Shown piece after piece: positions 46,110 through 55,111 of a DNA stretch of 64,000 bases. The position numbers and the translations under genes were made by a program. This DNA comes from Nodularia sp. NIES-3585. GTDB taxonomy: Bacteria; Cyanobacteriota; Cyanobacteriia; Cyanobacteriales; Nostocaceae. The notes under the pieces were generated by a model. The model searched no databases. It saw nothing but the letters and a program-made list of their open reading frames with translations, and was not told the DNA's origin. Position 1 is the stretch's first letter; the number at the start of each line of letters is the position of its first letter. Where the stretch lies: NCBI RefSeq assembly GCF_002218065.1, contig NZ_BDUB01000001.1, positions 2,513,270 through 2,577,269 of the forward strand. The letters are read 5' to 3'.

Positions 46110-47000
46110 CTATTTCCGCATTCTATTCTCGCGCCGTAATCGAGGATTGACAAACTCATTTAACCCCTCACCCAGTAGTGATAACCCTACTACCATCAAT
46201 GTCATTGCTAAACCAGGAAACAGGGTAGTCCACCAAATGCCTGTAGGTAGCGCTTCTAGGGCTTGTCTGAGGTCGTGTCCCCATTCTGGCACTTCTTCGG
46301 GAAGTCCTAGCCCCAAAAAGCCTAAACCACCTAACACTAAAATTGCATCGGCCGCGTTGAGGGTAAATAGTACGGGTACGCTTTGAATAACGTTAAAAAA
46401 TAGATAGCGTGATAGTACCACCCAAGTAGAAGCACCCATGGACTGAGCCGCTTCAATAAATACTTCTGTTTTGACGCTCACAGTGTGATTACGTACAACT
46501 CGATAATATTGGGGTACGTAGGCAATGCTAATGGCGATCGCCGCATTAAAAATTCCCCGACCGACGACAAAAGCCAGTGTGACAGAAAGCAGTAGCCCCG
46601 GTAAGGTGTAGATACTATCCATGAGAAACAGCAACACCTTATCTAATTTACCGCCCAAATAGCCACTCACCATTCCCAACGGCACACCAATAAACATACT
46701 GAGTGATGTAGCTAAAATGACCACTTGTAATGCAGCTTGAACACCGAACAATGTGCGGGAAAATACATCATGTCCCAGGCGACTTGTACCAAACCAATAT
46801 TTGGCTGATGGTGGTTCTTGAATGGGGTTAGACAGGAACTCTCTGGGGTCTTGCAACCATCCCCAAGCTTGTAATACGGGAGCGAAGAATGCCAAAAAGA
46901 GGAAAAATAGAGTGATGGCTATCCCAATCAGCATTAATTTTTGGGACAGGTTGGGATTTTGAGCAAAACGTAAAAATGTCGGTAGCTGACGTTTAGTCAT
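46110..47000 (-). CDS. ABC transporter permease, DppC/OppC type
   Basis: 296 residues from ATG at 47000 (MTKRQLPTFLRFAQ); the frame opens earlier, at 47072, but the extra 24 residues do not fit the family. Six membrane helices and an N-terminal OppC-N helix, with the tether motif SAKYWFGTSRLGHDVFSRTL and the EAA loop EVFIEAAQSMGASTWVVLSRYLF (broken here: EAAQSMGAS...), both characteristic of peptide or nickel importers. The other permease, the ATPases and binding protein are not in the window, typical for scattered cyanobacterial Opp genes. Substrate unknown. Confidence 0.9.
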   Translation of the reverse strand: MTKRQLPTFLRFAQNPNLSQKLMLIGIAITLFFLFLAFFAPVLQAWGWLQDPREFLSNPIQEPPSAKYWFGTSRLGHDVFSRTLFGVQAALQVVILATSLSMFIGVPLGMVSGYLGGKLDKVLLFLMDSIYTLPGLLLSVTLAFVVGRGIFNAAIAISIAYVPQYYRVVRNHTVSVKTEVFIEAAQSMGASTWVVLSRYLFFNVIQSVPVLFTLNAADAILVLGGLGFLGLGLPEEVPEWGHDLRQALEALPTGIWWTTLFPGLAMTLMVVGLSLLGEGLNEFVNPRLRRENRMRK

Positions 47001-47178
47001 GGCTATGAGCGATCGCGTGCATAAAGCAAGATACCATTTTACAGATAAGATGCTCTGGTTTCCTGGAAACATCCGGGGGATGCCACTCTGGATTATTTTA
47101 AGATTGCGTTCGCATCAGCTGTTTTATGAACTCACGCGGTTGTAATATTAGCAACAGAAGATTCTAGGAATAAAGTCC

Positions 47179-47919
47179 ATGCAAGTTAGCCTGACAACAA
47201 GTATCTTGAAGACAGGTAAGTTTTATTGGTTACTTCTGTTTTCATCTCCGTTGTTACTCATGACCTCTGATGCAGTGGTAGCAATTGTAGCGCCCCAACG
47301 AATTGCCCAAGTAACTCCTAGAGCTAGTATTAGCCGTCCTACCCTCAAACTTGGCAGTCAAGGAGAACGGGTATCAGAACTTCAAGCAGCTTTAAAACTA
47401 TTGGGCTTTTACTCAGGTGCAGTGGATGGTATCTACAAAGAGGACACAGCCAGCGCTGTTTCTCGGTTCAAGCAAGCAGTTAATTTGAATCCAGATGGTA
47501 TTGTTGACGCTATGACTTGGCAACGACTATTCCCCACAGAGCCAATAGTTACACCAACCATCTCTTTACCTAACCAGCCATCTAACTTAAGACCAAATTT
47601 TCCTGTTCCCACTCAAACCAGCCCACCGACAAGGGTGACGAATCCTCAACCTCAGCCAAGACCTACCTTAACTCCTGGACAAATCCCTGGTGTCCAATAT
47701 ACCACCGAGGGATTGCCGATTTTACGTTTAGGAATGCGGAATTCAGAAGTCAGGAAGCTGCAAGAACGACTAAAACAGCTTGGTTTTTTGGCAGGCGATG
47801 TAGATGGAGATTTTGGCATTAATACTGAAGCCGCAGTCAAAGCTGCACAACAGCGCTATGGTCTGGAGGCTGACGGTGTAGTTGGTGGTGCTACCTGGGC
47901 AGCACTATTGCGACGATAG
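47179..47919 (+). CDS. Secreted protein with two peptidoglycan-binding domains
   Basis: 246 residues. Signal peptide or anchor at about 14-40 (FYWLLLFSSPLLLMTSDAVV). PG_binding_1 domain 1 at about 58-108 (LGSQGERVSELQAALKLLGF, DGIYKEDTASAVSRFKQ) and domain 2 at about 178-243 (LGMRNSEVRKLQERLKQLGF, DGDFGINTEAAVKAAQQRYG). A Pro/Thr-rich linker of ~65 residues joins them. No catalytic domain, so it probably anchors or organises at the cell wall. The holin-like gene follows by 38 bp. Confidence 0.9.
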   Translation: MQVSLTTSILKTGKFYWLLLFSSPLLLMTSDAVVAIVAPQRIAQVTPRASISRPTLKLGSQGERVSELQAALKLLGFYSGAVDGIYKEDTASAVSRFKQAVNLNPDGIVDAMTWQRLFPTEPIVTPTISLPNQPSNLRPNFPVPTQTSPPTRVTNPQPQPRPTLTPGQIPGVQYTTEGLPILRLGMRNSEVRKLQERLKQLGFLAGDVDGDFGINTEAAVKAAQQRYGLEADGVVGGATWAALLRR

Positions 47920-47957
47920 TTAAGCTGGTAAACTTTTTCAATTGCTAAATAAAACTG

Positions 47958-48311
47958 ATGAAACACTTTTTGCTAACTTGGCTGGGTACTGCGGTGGCTT
48001 TGCTCATCACCGCTAACGTTGTTCCTGGATTTTTTGTCAGGAATTTTGGAGCGGCTTTAGTCGCTGTAGCAATTATCGGTTTGGTGAATGCGTTTATTCG
48101 ACCAATTTTCAGCATTTTAGCCTTTCCGATTACTTTAATCACCTTTGGTTTGTTTACATTTGTGATCAATGCCTTAACCCTTTGGCTAGCAAGTAACCTC
48201 ACTCCTGGTTATGGTTTTGAAATTCAAGGTTTCTGGCCTGCTTTCGTGGGTTCAATTGTGCTGACAATTGTTTCTAGTCTGATTAGCTATTTTTTGAGAA
48301 CAATTTTGTAA
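47958..48311 (+). CDS. Four-helix membrane protein of the phage-holin-4_2-like family
   Basis: 117 residues with four hydrophobic helices and the family wording LLTWLGTAVALLITANVVPG, IIGLVNAFIRPIFSILAFPI, TLITFGLFTFVINALTLWLA. Widespread in bacteria, despite the holin name mostly not phage-borne; function unknown. Its last 29 bp overlap the end of the convergent CobE/CbiG-C gene. Confidence 0.87.
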   Translation: MKHFLLTWLGTAVALLITANVVPGFFVRNFGAALVAVAIIGLVNAFIRPIFSILAFPITLITFGLFTFVINALTLWLASNLTPGYGFEIQGFWPAFVGSIVLTIVSSLISYFLRTIL

Positions 48312-48738
48312 AACAGGCAACAGCTATTGTTACCGCCCCTGGTTCCCCCTGTAAGCGAAAAATGCGTTTAGAAACCAATAAGCTGGTTTTTAACTCTTGG
48401 TTTCTAGTTAAAGATGGGGTGATGTGGGAGGCGGCGAGAATAGCAGCAGCTTCAGCTACGCTGGAAGTTCCCACTGTTTTTTCAACGATTTTGGCAGGGT
48501 TGGGGACATATACAGTAGACAAAATATCTGCGCTAAAGATTTTTAAGGGAAAACTGCGTAGACGACAAAGTTCTAGTAAACCCACTTCTGAGGCTTTTGT
48601 ATCGATGGTAGCAATACCTGCGATCGCATTTTCGTGAAGTTGATTTTCTTGAAATACTTTTTGTATTGCCGTTGCCATTAACTGCCGCGAACTACCCTTT
48701 TGACAACCAATTCCTACCCATAAATTTTGTGCCGGCAT
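48283..48738 (-). CDS. Cobalamin biosynthesis protein, CobE/CbiG C-terminal domain
   Basis: 151 residues, a stand-alone CbiG-C/CobE domain. Marks are LWVGIGCQKGSSRQLMATAI at the start, IAGIATIDTKASEVGLLELC, FSADILSTVYVPNPAKIVE, VAEAAAILAAS, and RIFRLQGEPGAVTIAVA at the end. In the B12 pathway CbiG opens ring A of cobalt-precorrin 5A; the C-terminal domain alone (CobE) is an accessory of less clear role. Overlaps the holin-like gene tail to tail by 29 bp. Confidence 0.85.
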   Translation of the reverse strand: MPAQNLWVGIGCQKGSSRQLMATAIQKVFQENQLHENAIAGIATIDTKASEVGLLELCRLRSFPLKIFSADILSTVYVPNPAKIVEKTVGTSSVAEAAAILAASHITPSLTRNQELKTSLLVSKRIFRLQGEPGAVTIAVACFTKLFSKNS

Positions 48739-48827
48739 AAGTCATTTAATCCGTGCAAAATGCCTAGAAAGCCCAGCAATGTTAACTGCAATCAGCTTTT
48801 TATTTTACCAGTCTATCAAACTTATAC

Positions 48828-49154
48828 TGAGAACCTCCGGATTTAATCCGGGGGATAAAAGTTAATTGTCTAATGAATTAGACAACATCTAAATGATAAA
48901 ATTAAAGTGCGTATGTATAGGATGAAAAACTCCATAACAAAAAACATACTTACGCACTTAATTAACAATCAAGTAGCCATATAGCTAGGATTAAACCTAG
49001 TCGAGGTGGGTAGGGCATTTTGACAGTGCCACAACGAATTGATTTGTTCAAGAAATTAAATAAATCATATCGTAAACGTTGCTTAGTGGGTTTTTTAGAC
49101 CCCGTAGCAACATCAGTTTAGAATCCCTCGGTTTCTAACCGAGGGAGATGTCAA
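48828..49154 (+). mobile_element. Non-autonomous IS200/IS605-type remnant (no transposase)
   Basis: Left hairpin CCTCCGGAT-TTA-ATCCGGGGG (48834-48854). Right hairpin CCCTCGGTT-TCT-AACCGAGGG (49125-49145), set in the GAATCCC...GGGAGATGTCAA wording typical of cyanobacterial IS200/IS605 right ends. Inside are a long imperfect pairing AAGTGCGTA.../...TACGCACTT (near 48903-48960) and GTTGCTTAGTGGG/CCCCGTAGCAAC (49076-49109), and a ~30-codon frame with no start. No TnpA Y1 transposase or full TnpB is present. Could be a deleted element or a derivative moved in trans. Confidence 0.55.
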
Positions 49155-49739
49155 TATAATACCTGGAAACTGCTCTTTATAATACTGTTGCACATCATAA
49201 AACCTTATATATTTAGGGTATCTAGCACAGTAGGAAACACCAAGGTAGAAACATTTTGCCTGTTATACCTTAGTGTTTCAATTTTTTCTCCTCCGGCGCG
49301 GCAAGTTGAGCAAAGTTGCGACGGAGTTTTATCATCTTAATTTTTATAAGAAAGACGCTGAAAACACCAACAGAAACAGCAACATCGTTGCGTTTTTCGT
49401 ACTTTAGGCAGGTGATGTTCGCCCTTGGCGTCTCCCCTTGGGAGAAAGCTAGCTGCACACTTGAGGGTGCTTTGATGTTAAACTAATTTAAACAGGAAGG
49501 GTAATCAACCTGTATAAAAACCCGATGTTGCCTAACGGCTCTACGCTGAACCTTGACAATTGAAAATATGGGGTTCTATTCCATAGTTCTAGCTCCTGTC
49601 CAGGAATAGGTAAAATTTTCGTGGGGACTAGACGACCAGCATTTAAAGCCTCGACTCCGCTCGGCTTTAACCCTGAGCGAAGCCGAAGGGTTAACTCAAA
49701 CAAATTTTGGAGTCATCCAACTACGGTAGGGCATACCGA
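49155..49739. other. Non-coding tract between two IS605-type ends
   Basis: 585 bp without a supported gene. It includes a copy of the CTCCCCTTGGGAGA repeat near 49430 and a startless plus frame of ~60 codons from about 49564 to 49747, which may be a tnpB 3' remnant. Several short minus frames look like chance. Confidence 0.45.
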
Positions 49740-49850
49740 AAGTTAACGCTTGAGGAGAGAACCACCTCTGGGTGAGATACCGCAAGGGGTCTCATCTAAG
49801 TGGACTCGTTGAACCAAGAATCCCCGTGTCTTTAGACCGGGGAGTGTCAA
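49740..49850 (+). mobile_element. Solitary IS200/IS605 right end with structured upstream RNA-like region
   Basis: Ends with the hairpin CCCCG-T-GTC-TTTA-GAC-CGGGG (49822-49842) in the wording AAGAATCCCC...GGGGAGTGTCAA, matching the right end of the element ending at 49154. The preceding ~80 bp (GAGGAGAGAACCACCTC hairpin, GATACC...GGTCTCATC pairing) resemble the structured guide-RNA scaffold that overlaps tnpB 3' ends. No intact tnpB. A possible orphan omega-RNA locus or plain decay. Confidence 0.5.
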
Positions 49851-49855
49851 AATGG

Positions 49856-51154
49856 CTATTCTTGTGCGCCTGCTTTTTGCAGACTTCGCATTATATTCTT
49901 ATACCCATTAAATTCTGCAATCATCAAAGCAGTATAACCGCCCCGATTTTTGACATTGATATCTGCCCCAGCTTCGAGTAATATCTGTACAACTCCACCA
50001 TAGCCCCCAGCGACTGCCCACATCAATGCTGTTGCCCCAGCTAAGTCCTGAAAATTCACGTTTGCACCCTTAGCCAGCAACAACCGAATTATCCCTGTAT
50101 GGTTGCCTTCTGCTGCTTTAATTAAAGCTGTTTTACTATCATTCCCTAAAGTATTAGCATCAGCACCGTAGTCTAGTAATATCTTGACTGTCTCAATATA
50201 TCCCTGCGATATTGCCAGCATCAGAGGTATACCGAGAGTTGTGCCATTTACCTTTCCAGCAGAAGACAGCAATATCTCAACGATTTGGCTATGTCCTTGG
50301 AATGCGGCTACAAGGATTGGTGTATCACCCAGGTGATTTGCAATTTGGGGGTCTGCACCTCGGTGAAGTAACACTTGCACCAAATCAATATAACCTTCTA
50401 CAACAGCCAGATGTAGGGCAGTTTCACCATCTTTATCTTGAAGATTAATCTCGGCACCTTGATCTAGTAAAGCAGATGCGATAGCTACGCTTACCAAAGG
50501 TATCGCACTATGTCCGGCAGCTGCGGCGGCAAATAGCGCAGTACTACCATCTGCGTTTTTTTGGTTGACATCAGCGCCAGCTAACAGCAATGCTTGTACA
50601 ACTGACAAACGTCCCAAGTCAGCCGCAATCATTAAAAGTGTTTCACCTTCTTCGTCTGGAAGATTGACATCTGTATTGTTTTGTGATAATAATTCTACCA
50701 TTGCTGCATGACCGGATTTTACAGCCAATTTCAAAGCGGTATCATCATCTCGGTCTGTGATGTTCGTTTGAGCGCCAGCAGCTAGTAAGGCTTGCACTAC
50801 ATCAACATTACCCTTAAGTGCAGCTGCCATTAAAGCTGTGCTGCCATCTTCATTAATGGCATTGACATCAGCACCTCTAGATATCAAAAGCTGCACAATA
50901 TCGAGTTGATTAGCACTAGCAGCCAACATCAAAGCTGTCAAACCATAGCGTTTTCTGGGTAAGTTAATATTTGCCCCTGCATCTAATAGCGATCGCACAA
51001 TTTCGGTGTAACCTAAATTAGCAGCATACATTAAAGCTGTAGTCCCATCGCGATCGCTAACTTCAACCTTAGCACCAGCAGCCAAGAGCGCACACACCCG
51101 CTTAATATCGCCATTTTTAGCAGATTTTAGCAGCAAGACATCGTTATTTTCCAT
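49856..51154 (-). CDS. Ankyrin-repeat protein
   Basis: 432 residues from ATG at 51154, which has GGGGA 8 bases upstream; the longer frame from 51172 adds six poorly placed residues. Nearly the whole protein is ~12-13 ankyrin repeats of about 33 residues, each with DGxTALMxAA and VxxLLxAGAxxN wording. No other domain, signal peptide or membrane segment. A cytosolic protein-binding solenoid; partner unknown. The C-terminus lies 6 bp from the IS605-type right end. Confidence 0.92.
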   Translation of the reverse strand: MENNDVLLLKSAKNGDIKRVCALLAAGAKVEVSDRDGTTALMYAANLGYTEIVRSLLDAGANINLPRKRYGLTALMLAASANQLDIVQLLISRGADVNAINEDGSTALMAAALKGNVDVVQALLAAGAQTNITDRDDDTALKLAVKSGHAAMVELLSQNNTDVNLPDEEGETLLMIAADLGRLSVVQALLLAGADVNQKNADGSTALFAAAAAGHSAIPLVSVAIASALLDQGAEINLQDKDGETALHLAVVEGYIDLVQVLLHRGADPQIANHLGDTPILVAAFQGHSQIVEILLSSAGKVNGTTLGIPLMLAISQGYIETVKILLDYGADANTLGNDSKTALIKAAEGNHTGIIRLLLAKGANVNFQDLAGATALMWAVAGGYGGVVQILLEAGADINVKNRGGYTALMIAEFNGYKNIMRSLQKAGAQE

Positions 51155-51380
51155 AATAAATATTCCCCGCACCAGCAGGTTTTGTGAGTCTAGTTCCCAA
51201 ATTTAGTCTGAAATTGTTTAACCACTTTGGCAAGAGGGCAAATTAATTCGTAATTAACAAGCAGGGGAAAGGGAATCACTCAAGTATGACTTTTCCACAT
51301 CTTTTGCTCTTGGCAACTTTAAGCACAGAAATTAGAGTTATGCTAATTTTTATGAAGATTTAAGATTGGGCGAGAACACT

Positions 51381-51851
51381 ATGAATCTGGAACTGTCACC
51401 TGACGTTAAATATTGGCTAAACTTTTTTCATCCAGTAACTATGTGGGGATTATTAGCACTTTCACTGTATGCTGCCTACTTAGGGCTACAAGTACAGCGT
51501 ACCAGAAGCGCTCAAGGGGATGAAAAGAAAGAACTGATTAAAGGTAGGTATAATATTAAACACCACCAAATGGGTTCTATATTATTAGGTTTGATGGTGA
51601 CAGGTGCAATTGGTGGTATGGCTGTCACCTACATCAATAACGGCAAGTTATTTGTCGGGCCGCATTTGCTAGCTGGGCTGGGAATGACTGGTCTGATTGC
51701 GTTTTCGGCTTCTTTATCTCCTTTTATGCAAAAGGGAGCAAATTGGGCGCGTGCAACTCACATTCTTTTGAATTTCGCACTTTTAGGACTGTTTACTTGG
51801 CAGGCTATCACTGGTGTGCAAATTGTCCAAAGAATTCTGACTAATGCTTAG
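51381..51851 (+). CDS. DUF4079 membrane protein
   Basis: 156 residues from ATG at 51381 (MNLELSPDVKYWL). Four hydrophobic helices with conserved-looking histidines: NFFHPVTMWGLLALSLYAAY, YNIKHHQMGSILLGLMVTGA, FVGPHLLAGLGMTGLIAFSA and RATHILLNFALLGLFTWQAI. The helix count and His placement recall cytochrome b561-like haem proteins; haem binding is inference. Likely thylakoid or plasma membrane. Common in cyanobacteria and plastids; function unknown. Confidence 0.85.
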   Translation: MNLELSPDVKYWLNFFHPVTMWGLLALSLYAAYLGLQVQRTRSAQGDEKKELIKGRYNIKHHQMGSILLGLMVTGAIGGMAVTYINNGKLFVGPHLLAGLGMTGLIAFSASLSPFMQKGANWARATHILLNFALLGLFTWQAITGVQIVQRILTNA

Positions 51852-51905
51852 TTATTAGTCGTTGGTCATTAGCCATTGACTATTGGCTAATGACTGTGAA
51901 ACTAG

Positions 51906-52595
51906 CTATCGCTTTTTCTGGGAATTGCCAGGAAAGGGGATTCCCAGCGATTGATGAAAATCTTCCTGGACTTTGCGAGTTAAGCGGCGGGATACTTGAC
52001 GGACGATTTGATTAAGTAAGCGATCGCCTGTAGATTGAACTAGAGACTGGGGCAATCGTTGAATAAATTTGGGAAAGTGCAGATTAACTAATAAATCCAA
52101 TTCCCATTCAATTCGCGTTATCTCAGTAAACCCGCTAGAAGAGTTGTTCTCCCCATCTTCTACCAACTGTAGCGATGCCTGATATTCTACATCATAACCA
52201 GGTGGATGGTAGTCAGGAACAGGGATTGTCCGAATCCGGTATATTCCTTGTTCTGGAGGTAAAAGTTCTAGACCAATTTTTGGTTCTACGTCATAACCAA
52301 AAGAGCCAAAGCGACCGATAATTACAGCATAACCATTTTCACCCAAGGGTTGTACCTTCATCGGTTCAGCACAGCGCGAAAACCATGAGGAGTGAGTTTC
52401 AAGATATTCTGCAACTCTATTGGCTGAGGCATACATTGCCATTGAGTCGCGATAACGACCGTAGAATTTGCTGGCTGACCCGACAGTTATCTGTGTCAGA
52501 GTGTCTTCAGATTCTGTTAAACTTGACGCTACAGGCAAAACTGTTTCTTTTATATCCCAAGATTGATGTTCGCCGTTTGTTGAAAGCATCAACAC
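51906..52595 (-). CDS. DUF1997 family protein
   Basis: 229 residues. START/SRPBCC-like wording: FYGRYRDSMAMYASANRVAE, YLETHSSWFSRCAEPMKVQP, GSFGYDVEPKIGLELLPP, WELDLLVNLHFPKFIQRLPQ and a C-terminal helix LLNQIVRQVSRRLTRKVQED that could cap a lipid pocket. Conserved in cyanobacteria and chloroplasts, function unknown. It is divergent from the Nif3-like gene, with ~174 bp between them. Confidence 0.85.
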   Translation of the reverse strand: MLMLSTNGEHQSWDIKETVLPVASSLTESEDTLTQITVGSASKFYGRYRDSMAMYASANRVAEYLETHSSWFSRCAEPMKVQPLGENGYAVIIGRFGSFGYDVEPKIGLELLPPEQGIYRIRTIPVPDYHPPGYDVEYQASLQLVEDGENNSSSGFTEITRIEWELDLLVNLHFPKFIQRLPQSLVQSTGDRLLNQIVRQVSRRLTRKVQEDFHQSLGIPFPGNSQKKR

Positions 52596-52769
52596 ATTCC
52601 CCTATAAATTGGTCTTTGTCTATAAAATAAGAGTTCCCAAGTTGCTGGTATGTTGTAGCAACAAGCTTCTATTTTCGTTGAAACCTCAAGAATTCGTCAT
52701 GAACTTGATCAAATCACTAAAATTAAAGAACTAAATAATCACATATTAGTTTCCCAGGATAGTATTTTT

Positions 52770-53609
52770 GTGAAAATTGCTGATTTAATCACTTGGTTTG
52801 AAGCATGGGCAAATCCGGCTTGGTGTGAAAGTTGGGATAACTGCGGTTGGCAAATTGAACCAGGTGTGCTAGAGAACAAGGCGCGAGTGTTGGTTTGTTT
52901 GACACCCACGTTGGCTGTGATGCACGAAGCGATCGCTCTCAATGCTAATCTAATTTTTGCTCATCATCCATTGATTTTTAATCCTCCCAAGTCTTTATGT
53001 ACTGGTGAAGCGATCGCAGAAATGGCACGATTAGCTTTTAGCCACAATATTGGCATCTACAGCGCGCACACCAATTTTGATCAAGTACAAGATGGTACCG
53101 CTGACGTTTTGGCTCAAATTTTAGAGTTGCAGTCAACCATCCCTATAGTACCTACACAAGCTGGATTGGGTTACGGGCGTGTTGGTTTATTAGCACCATC
53201 GCTGACTTTACAAGAATTACTCGCGACAATTCAAACCCGACTCGCTCCCCCTAATTTGATTTTTTCCCCCACTGCTGACTTACAACAGACGATTTCACGA
53301 GTGGCTGTGTTGGGCGGTTCCGGCGCTAGTTATATTTCGGAGGTAGTCAAAACCAAAGCTCAAGCTTATTTAACTTCTGATTGTAAATTCCATCAGTTTC
53401 AGGAAAGCCGCGATCGCCATCTGATTTTAATTGATGCCGGACATTATGCCACTGAACGCCCCGCTTGCGATCGCTTAGTGCAAAGATTTAAATCTTTAAA
53501 TTTAGACTGGGTAAAATTGAGTCACAAAGATGAGGACTTTCGCCAGTTTTTATGTTTAGAAGGGGACAAATTACCAGATAGTTTCCCACCGCAAAAATCA
53601 CAAAAATAA
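52770..53609 (+). CDS. Nif3-like dinuclear metal-centre protein
   Basis: 279 residues from a GTG start. Metal ligands are visible in NLIFAHHPLIFNPPK and GIYSAHTNFDQVQDG near the N-terminus and in LILIDAGHYATERPACDRLV near the C-terminus, the typical His/Asp/Glu set of the NIF3/YbgI family. Family members form toroidal hexamers with two metals per subunit; the substrate is disputed (GTP cyclohydrolase I type 2 annotation is not reliable). Monocistronic. Confidence 0.92.
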   Translation: MKIADLITWFEAWANPAWCESWDNCGWQIEPGVLENKARVLVCLTPTLAVMHEAIALNANLIFAHHPLIFNPPKSLCTGEAIAEMARLAFSHNIGIYSAHTNFDQVQDGTADVLAQILELQSTIPIVPTQAGLGYGRVGLLAPSLTLQELLATIQTRLAPPNLIFSPTADLQQTISRVAVLGGSGASYISEVVKTKAQAYLTSDCKFHQFQESRDRHLILIDAGHYATERPACDRLVQRFKSLNLDWVKLSHKDEDFRQFLCLEGDKLPDSFPPQKSQK

Positions 53610-53749
53610 CTTTTTTTCACAAATACAGTGATTTAGATCACAAAATTATGTAACGAGAATCACTTGTATTTGCTGTTTTACATCAATGAATAAAATACAA
53701 TATTGTTCCACAATGTATAGAATCAAATTCTCACTGTACCCTAATCAAC

Positions 53750-53959
53750 ATGATTCGTACACTCGTTGAATCTGCTTTCCAAACTGGATATCTTAGTGTC
53801 GAATCTGAGGGTTTACTCCATCAAGTATTGGTGAGTAAGTGCTATCAATCAGAAGATTTGGCAGTACTTTCAGCTTTATACGATGCAGTCAGCGCCGGGC
53901 AAATTAAAAGAGAATCGTCCTCGCAACTGCCAATAGAATTTCTCAGGCAAATAAAATGA
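53750..53959 (+). CDS. Small conserved cyanobacterial protein
   Basis: 69 residues, mostly helical (TLVESAFQTGYLSVESEGLL; LVSKCYQSEDLAVLSALYDA). Starts ATG at 53750 after a promoter-sized gap with GTGATTTAGATCACA-like dyad at about 53630, which looks like a CRP-type half-palindrome. No membrane segment or motif. A short regulatory or scaffold protein is possible; function unknown. Confidence 0.6.
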   Translation: MIRTLVESAFQTGYLSVESEGLLHQVLVSKCYQSEDLAVLSALYDAVSAGQIKRESSSQLPIEFLRQIK

Positions 53960-54123
53960 ATTAAGCTTCTCAGGTCTAAAGACACTGAGATTTCCGAAGA
54001 CTCCAGTTAGAGGGTGTTTGAAAAGTCGCTCAGGTTGTAAAAAAACTCTCCCAGTGTAAGCTGTGAATTGTTTTTCATTCAAGTAGCATCGACTTTTAGT
54101 CGTGTGAGGTTAAAATATAGAAC

Positions 54124-54753
54124 TTATGGAGAAAGCTTAATAGTGTGGCTATTACAACGATTCATCGCCTTTTCTATTCCCTGTTTGAGGCTAAATTCTA
54201 CACACTCAACCACAAACTGAAGTAAGACAGATATCAGTTGAGTTTCAGCAGCAGAAAATTTTCCTAAAACATGAGAGATAGATTCGGAGTTATCGCTATC
54301 ATTTGGTTTACCAATGCCAATGCGTAAACGCGGGAAGTTTTGGGTGTTAAGATGAGCGATCGCACTCTTCATGCCATTGTGTCCCCCAGCCGAACCAGAC
54401 AAGCGTAAACGAGTCTTACCTAAAGGTAAATCCATATCGTCATAAATCACCAGCACAGACTCTGGCGGTAATTTATACCAACTAGTCACCGCTTGAATTG
54501 ACTGTCCAGACCGATTCATATAAGTCAAAGGTTTGAGTAAGCGGATTTTATGGCTACCTCGTGCTATCCCCTCACCATACTCACCCTGAAACTTGCGATT
54601 TTCCCCTAAAGGGATGTGCCAAGAACGAGAGAGTGCATCTATAGCAGCAAAGCCAATATTATGGCGTGTTTGGTCATACTTAGGCTCTGGATTTCCTAAC
54701 CCGACAATTAGTTGAGGAATTACCAAAGATGGTTTCGTAACAGGTTCTGTCAT
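54124..54753 (-). CDS. pth: Peptidyl-tRNA hydrolase
   Basis: 209 residues from MTEPVTKPS (54753); a longer in-frame start at 54768 adds five residues. Releases tRNA from stalled peptidyl-tRNA. Family motifs: LIVGLGNPEPKYDQTRHNIG with catalytic H31, LKPLTYMNRSGQS (Asn), VIYDDMDLPLGKTRLRLSGS with the catalytic-triad Asp, AGGHNGMKSAIAHL and PRLRIGIGKP. The C-terminal lid helix is present. Usual length. Downstream of tatA on the same strand but ~340 bp of repeats lie between. Confidence 0.95.
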   Translation of the reverse strand: MTEPVTKPSLVIPQLIVGLGNPEPKYDQTRHNIGFAAIDALSRSWHIPLGENRKFQGEYGEGIARGSHKIRLLKPLTYMNRSGQSIQAVTSWYKLPPESVLVIYDDMDLPLGKTRLRLSGSAGGHNGMKSAIAHLNTQNFPRLRIGIGKPNDSDNSESISHVLGKFSAAETQLISVLLQFVVECVEFSLKQGIEKAMNRCNSHTIKLSP

Positions 54754-54843
54754 TTTGCCTAAATTCAATTCCTTCGCAGCACTTCACCTGAGTAACTGCT
54801 ACGGTGTACACACAAATGATTCGGTCAGTCAAAATTATGTTTT

Positions 54844-54922
54844 GTAGGGTGTGTTGTCGCGTAGCGCAACGCACCATTCTAGATTATCGGTGCGTTAGGA
54901 CTAAATCCATAACGCACCCTAC
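54844..54922. repeat. 79-bp GTAGGGTG-ended palindromic repeat, copy A
   Basis: Ends GTAGGGTGTGTT and AACGCACCCTAC form a 12-bp inverted repeat with one mismatch. Internal GTCGCGTAGCGCAACGCACC and GGTGCGTT pieces add a second dyad. Related pieces lie at 61227-61258 and 63066-63133. Small MITE-like sequence without coding capacity. Confidence 0.65.
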
Positions 54923-54965
54923 CCAAATAAAAAGTTTTTGGACTTGTGTGTAAACAGTGGCATAA

Positions 54966-55111
54966 GGTATTTCCAAGGAATAAAATTCCCAATTTGTAGG
55001 GTGGGGGAGGAAGATAGTCCGTAACCCACCACTATCCCTTAAATTTATCGTGGGTGACGCGATCGCTTTCCTCGACTACAATTTTTGGGTAATTAATTTT
55101 TTGGTCTTCCC
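54966..55111. repeat. 146-bp MITE, copy 3 (inverted), abutting the tatA stop codon
   Basis: Reverse-oriented copy of the elements at 10557 and 32659, same 146-bp length. Flanked by TAA on both sides (TTA on the element strand): 54963-54965 and 55112-55114. The right flank supplies two bases of the tatA stop TAG, and the element supplies the third, so the insertion sits exactly at the 3' end of tatA. Confidence 0.8.

Noticed and set aside
49488-49703. 71-codon minus ORF between the two IS605-type ends
   Set aside because: Opposite strand to the IS605-type remnants, no family pattern; it covers a probable tnpB 3' or guide-RNA remnant.
54005-54030. TTAGAGGGTGTTTGAAAAGTC, resembling an end of a cyanobacterial IS
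   Set aside because: Only one end was seen, with no partner repeat or transposase frame between 53960 and 54124, so it is not called as an element.
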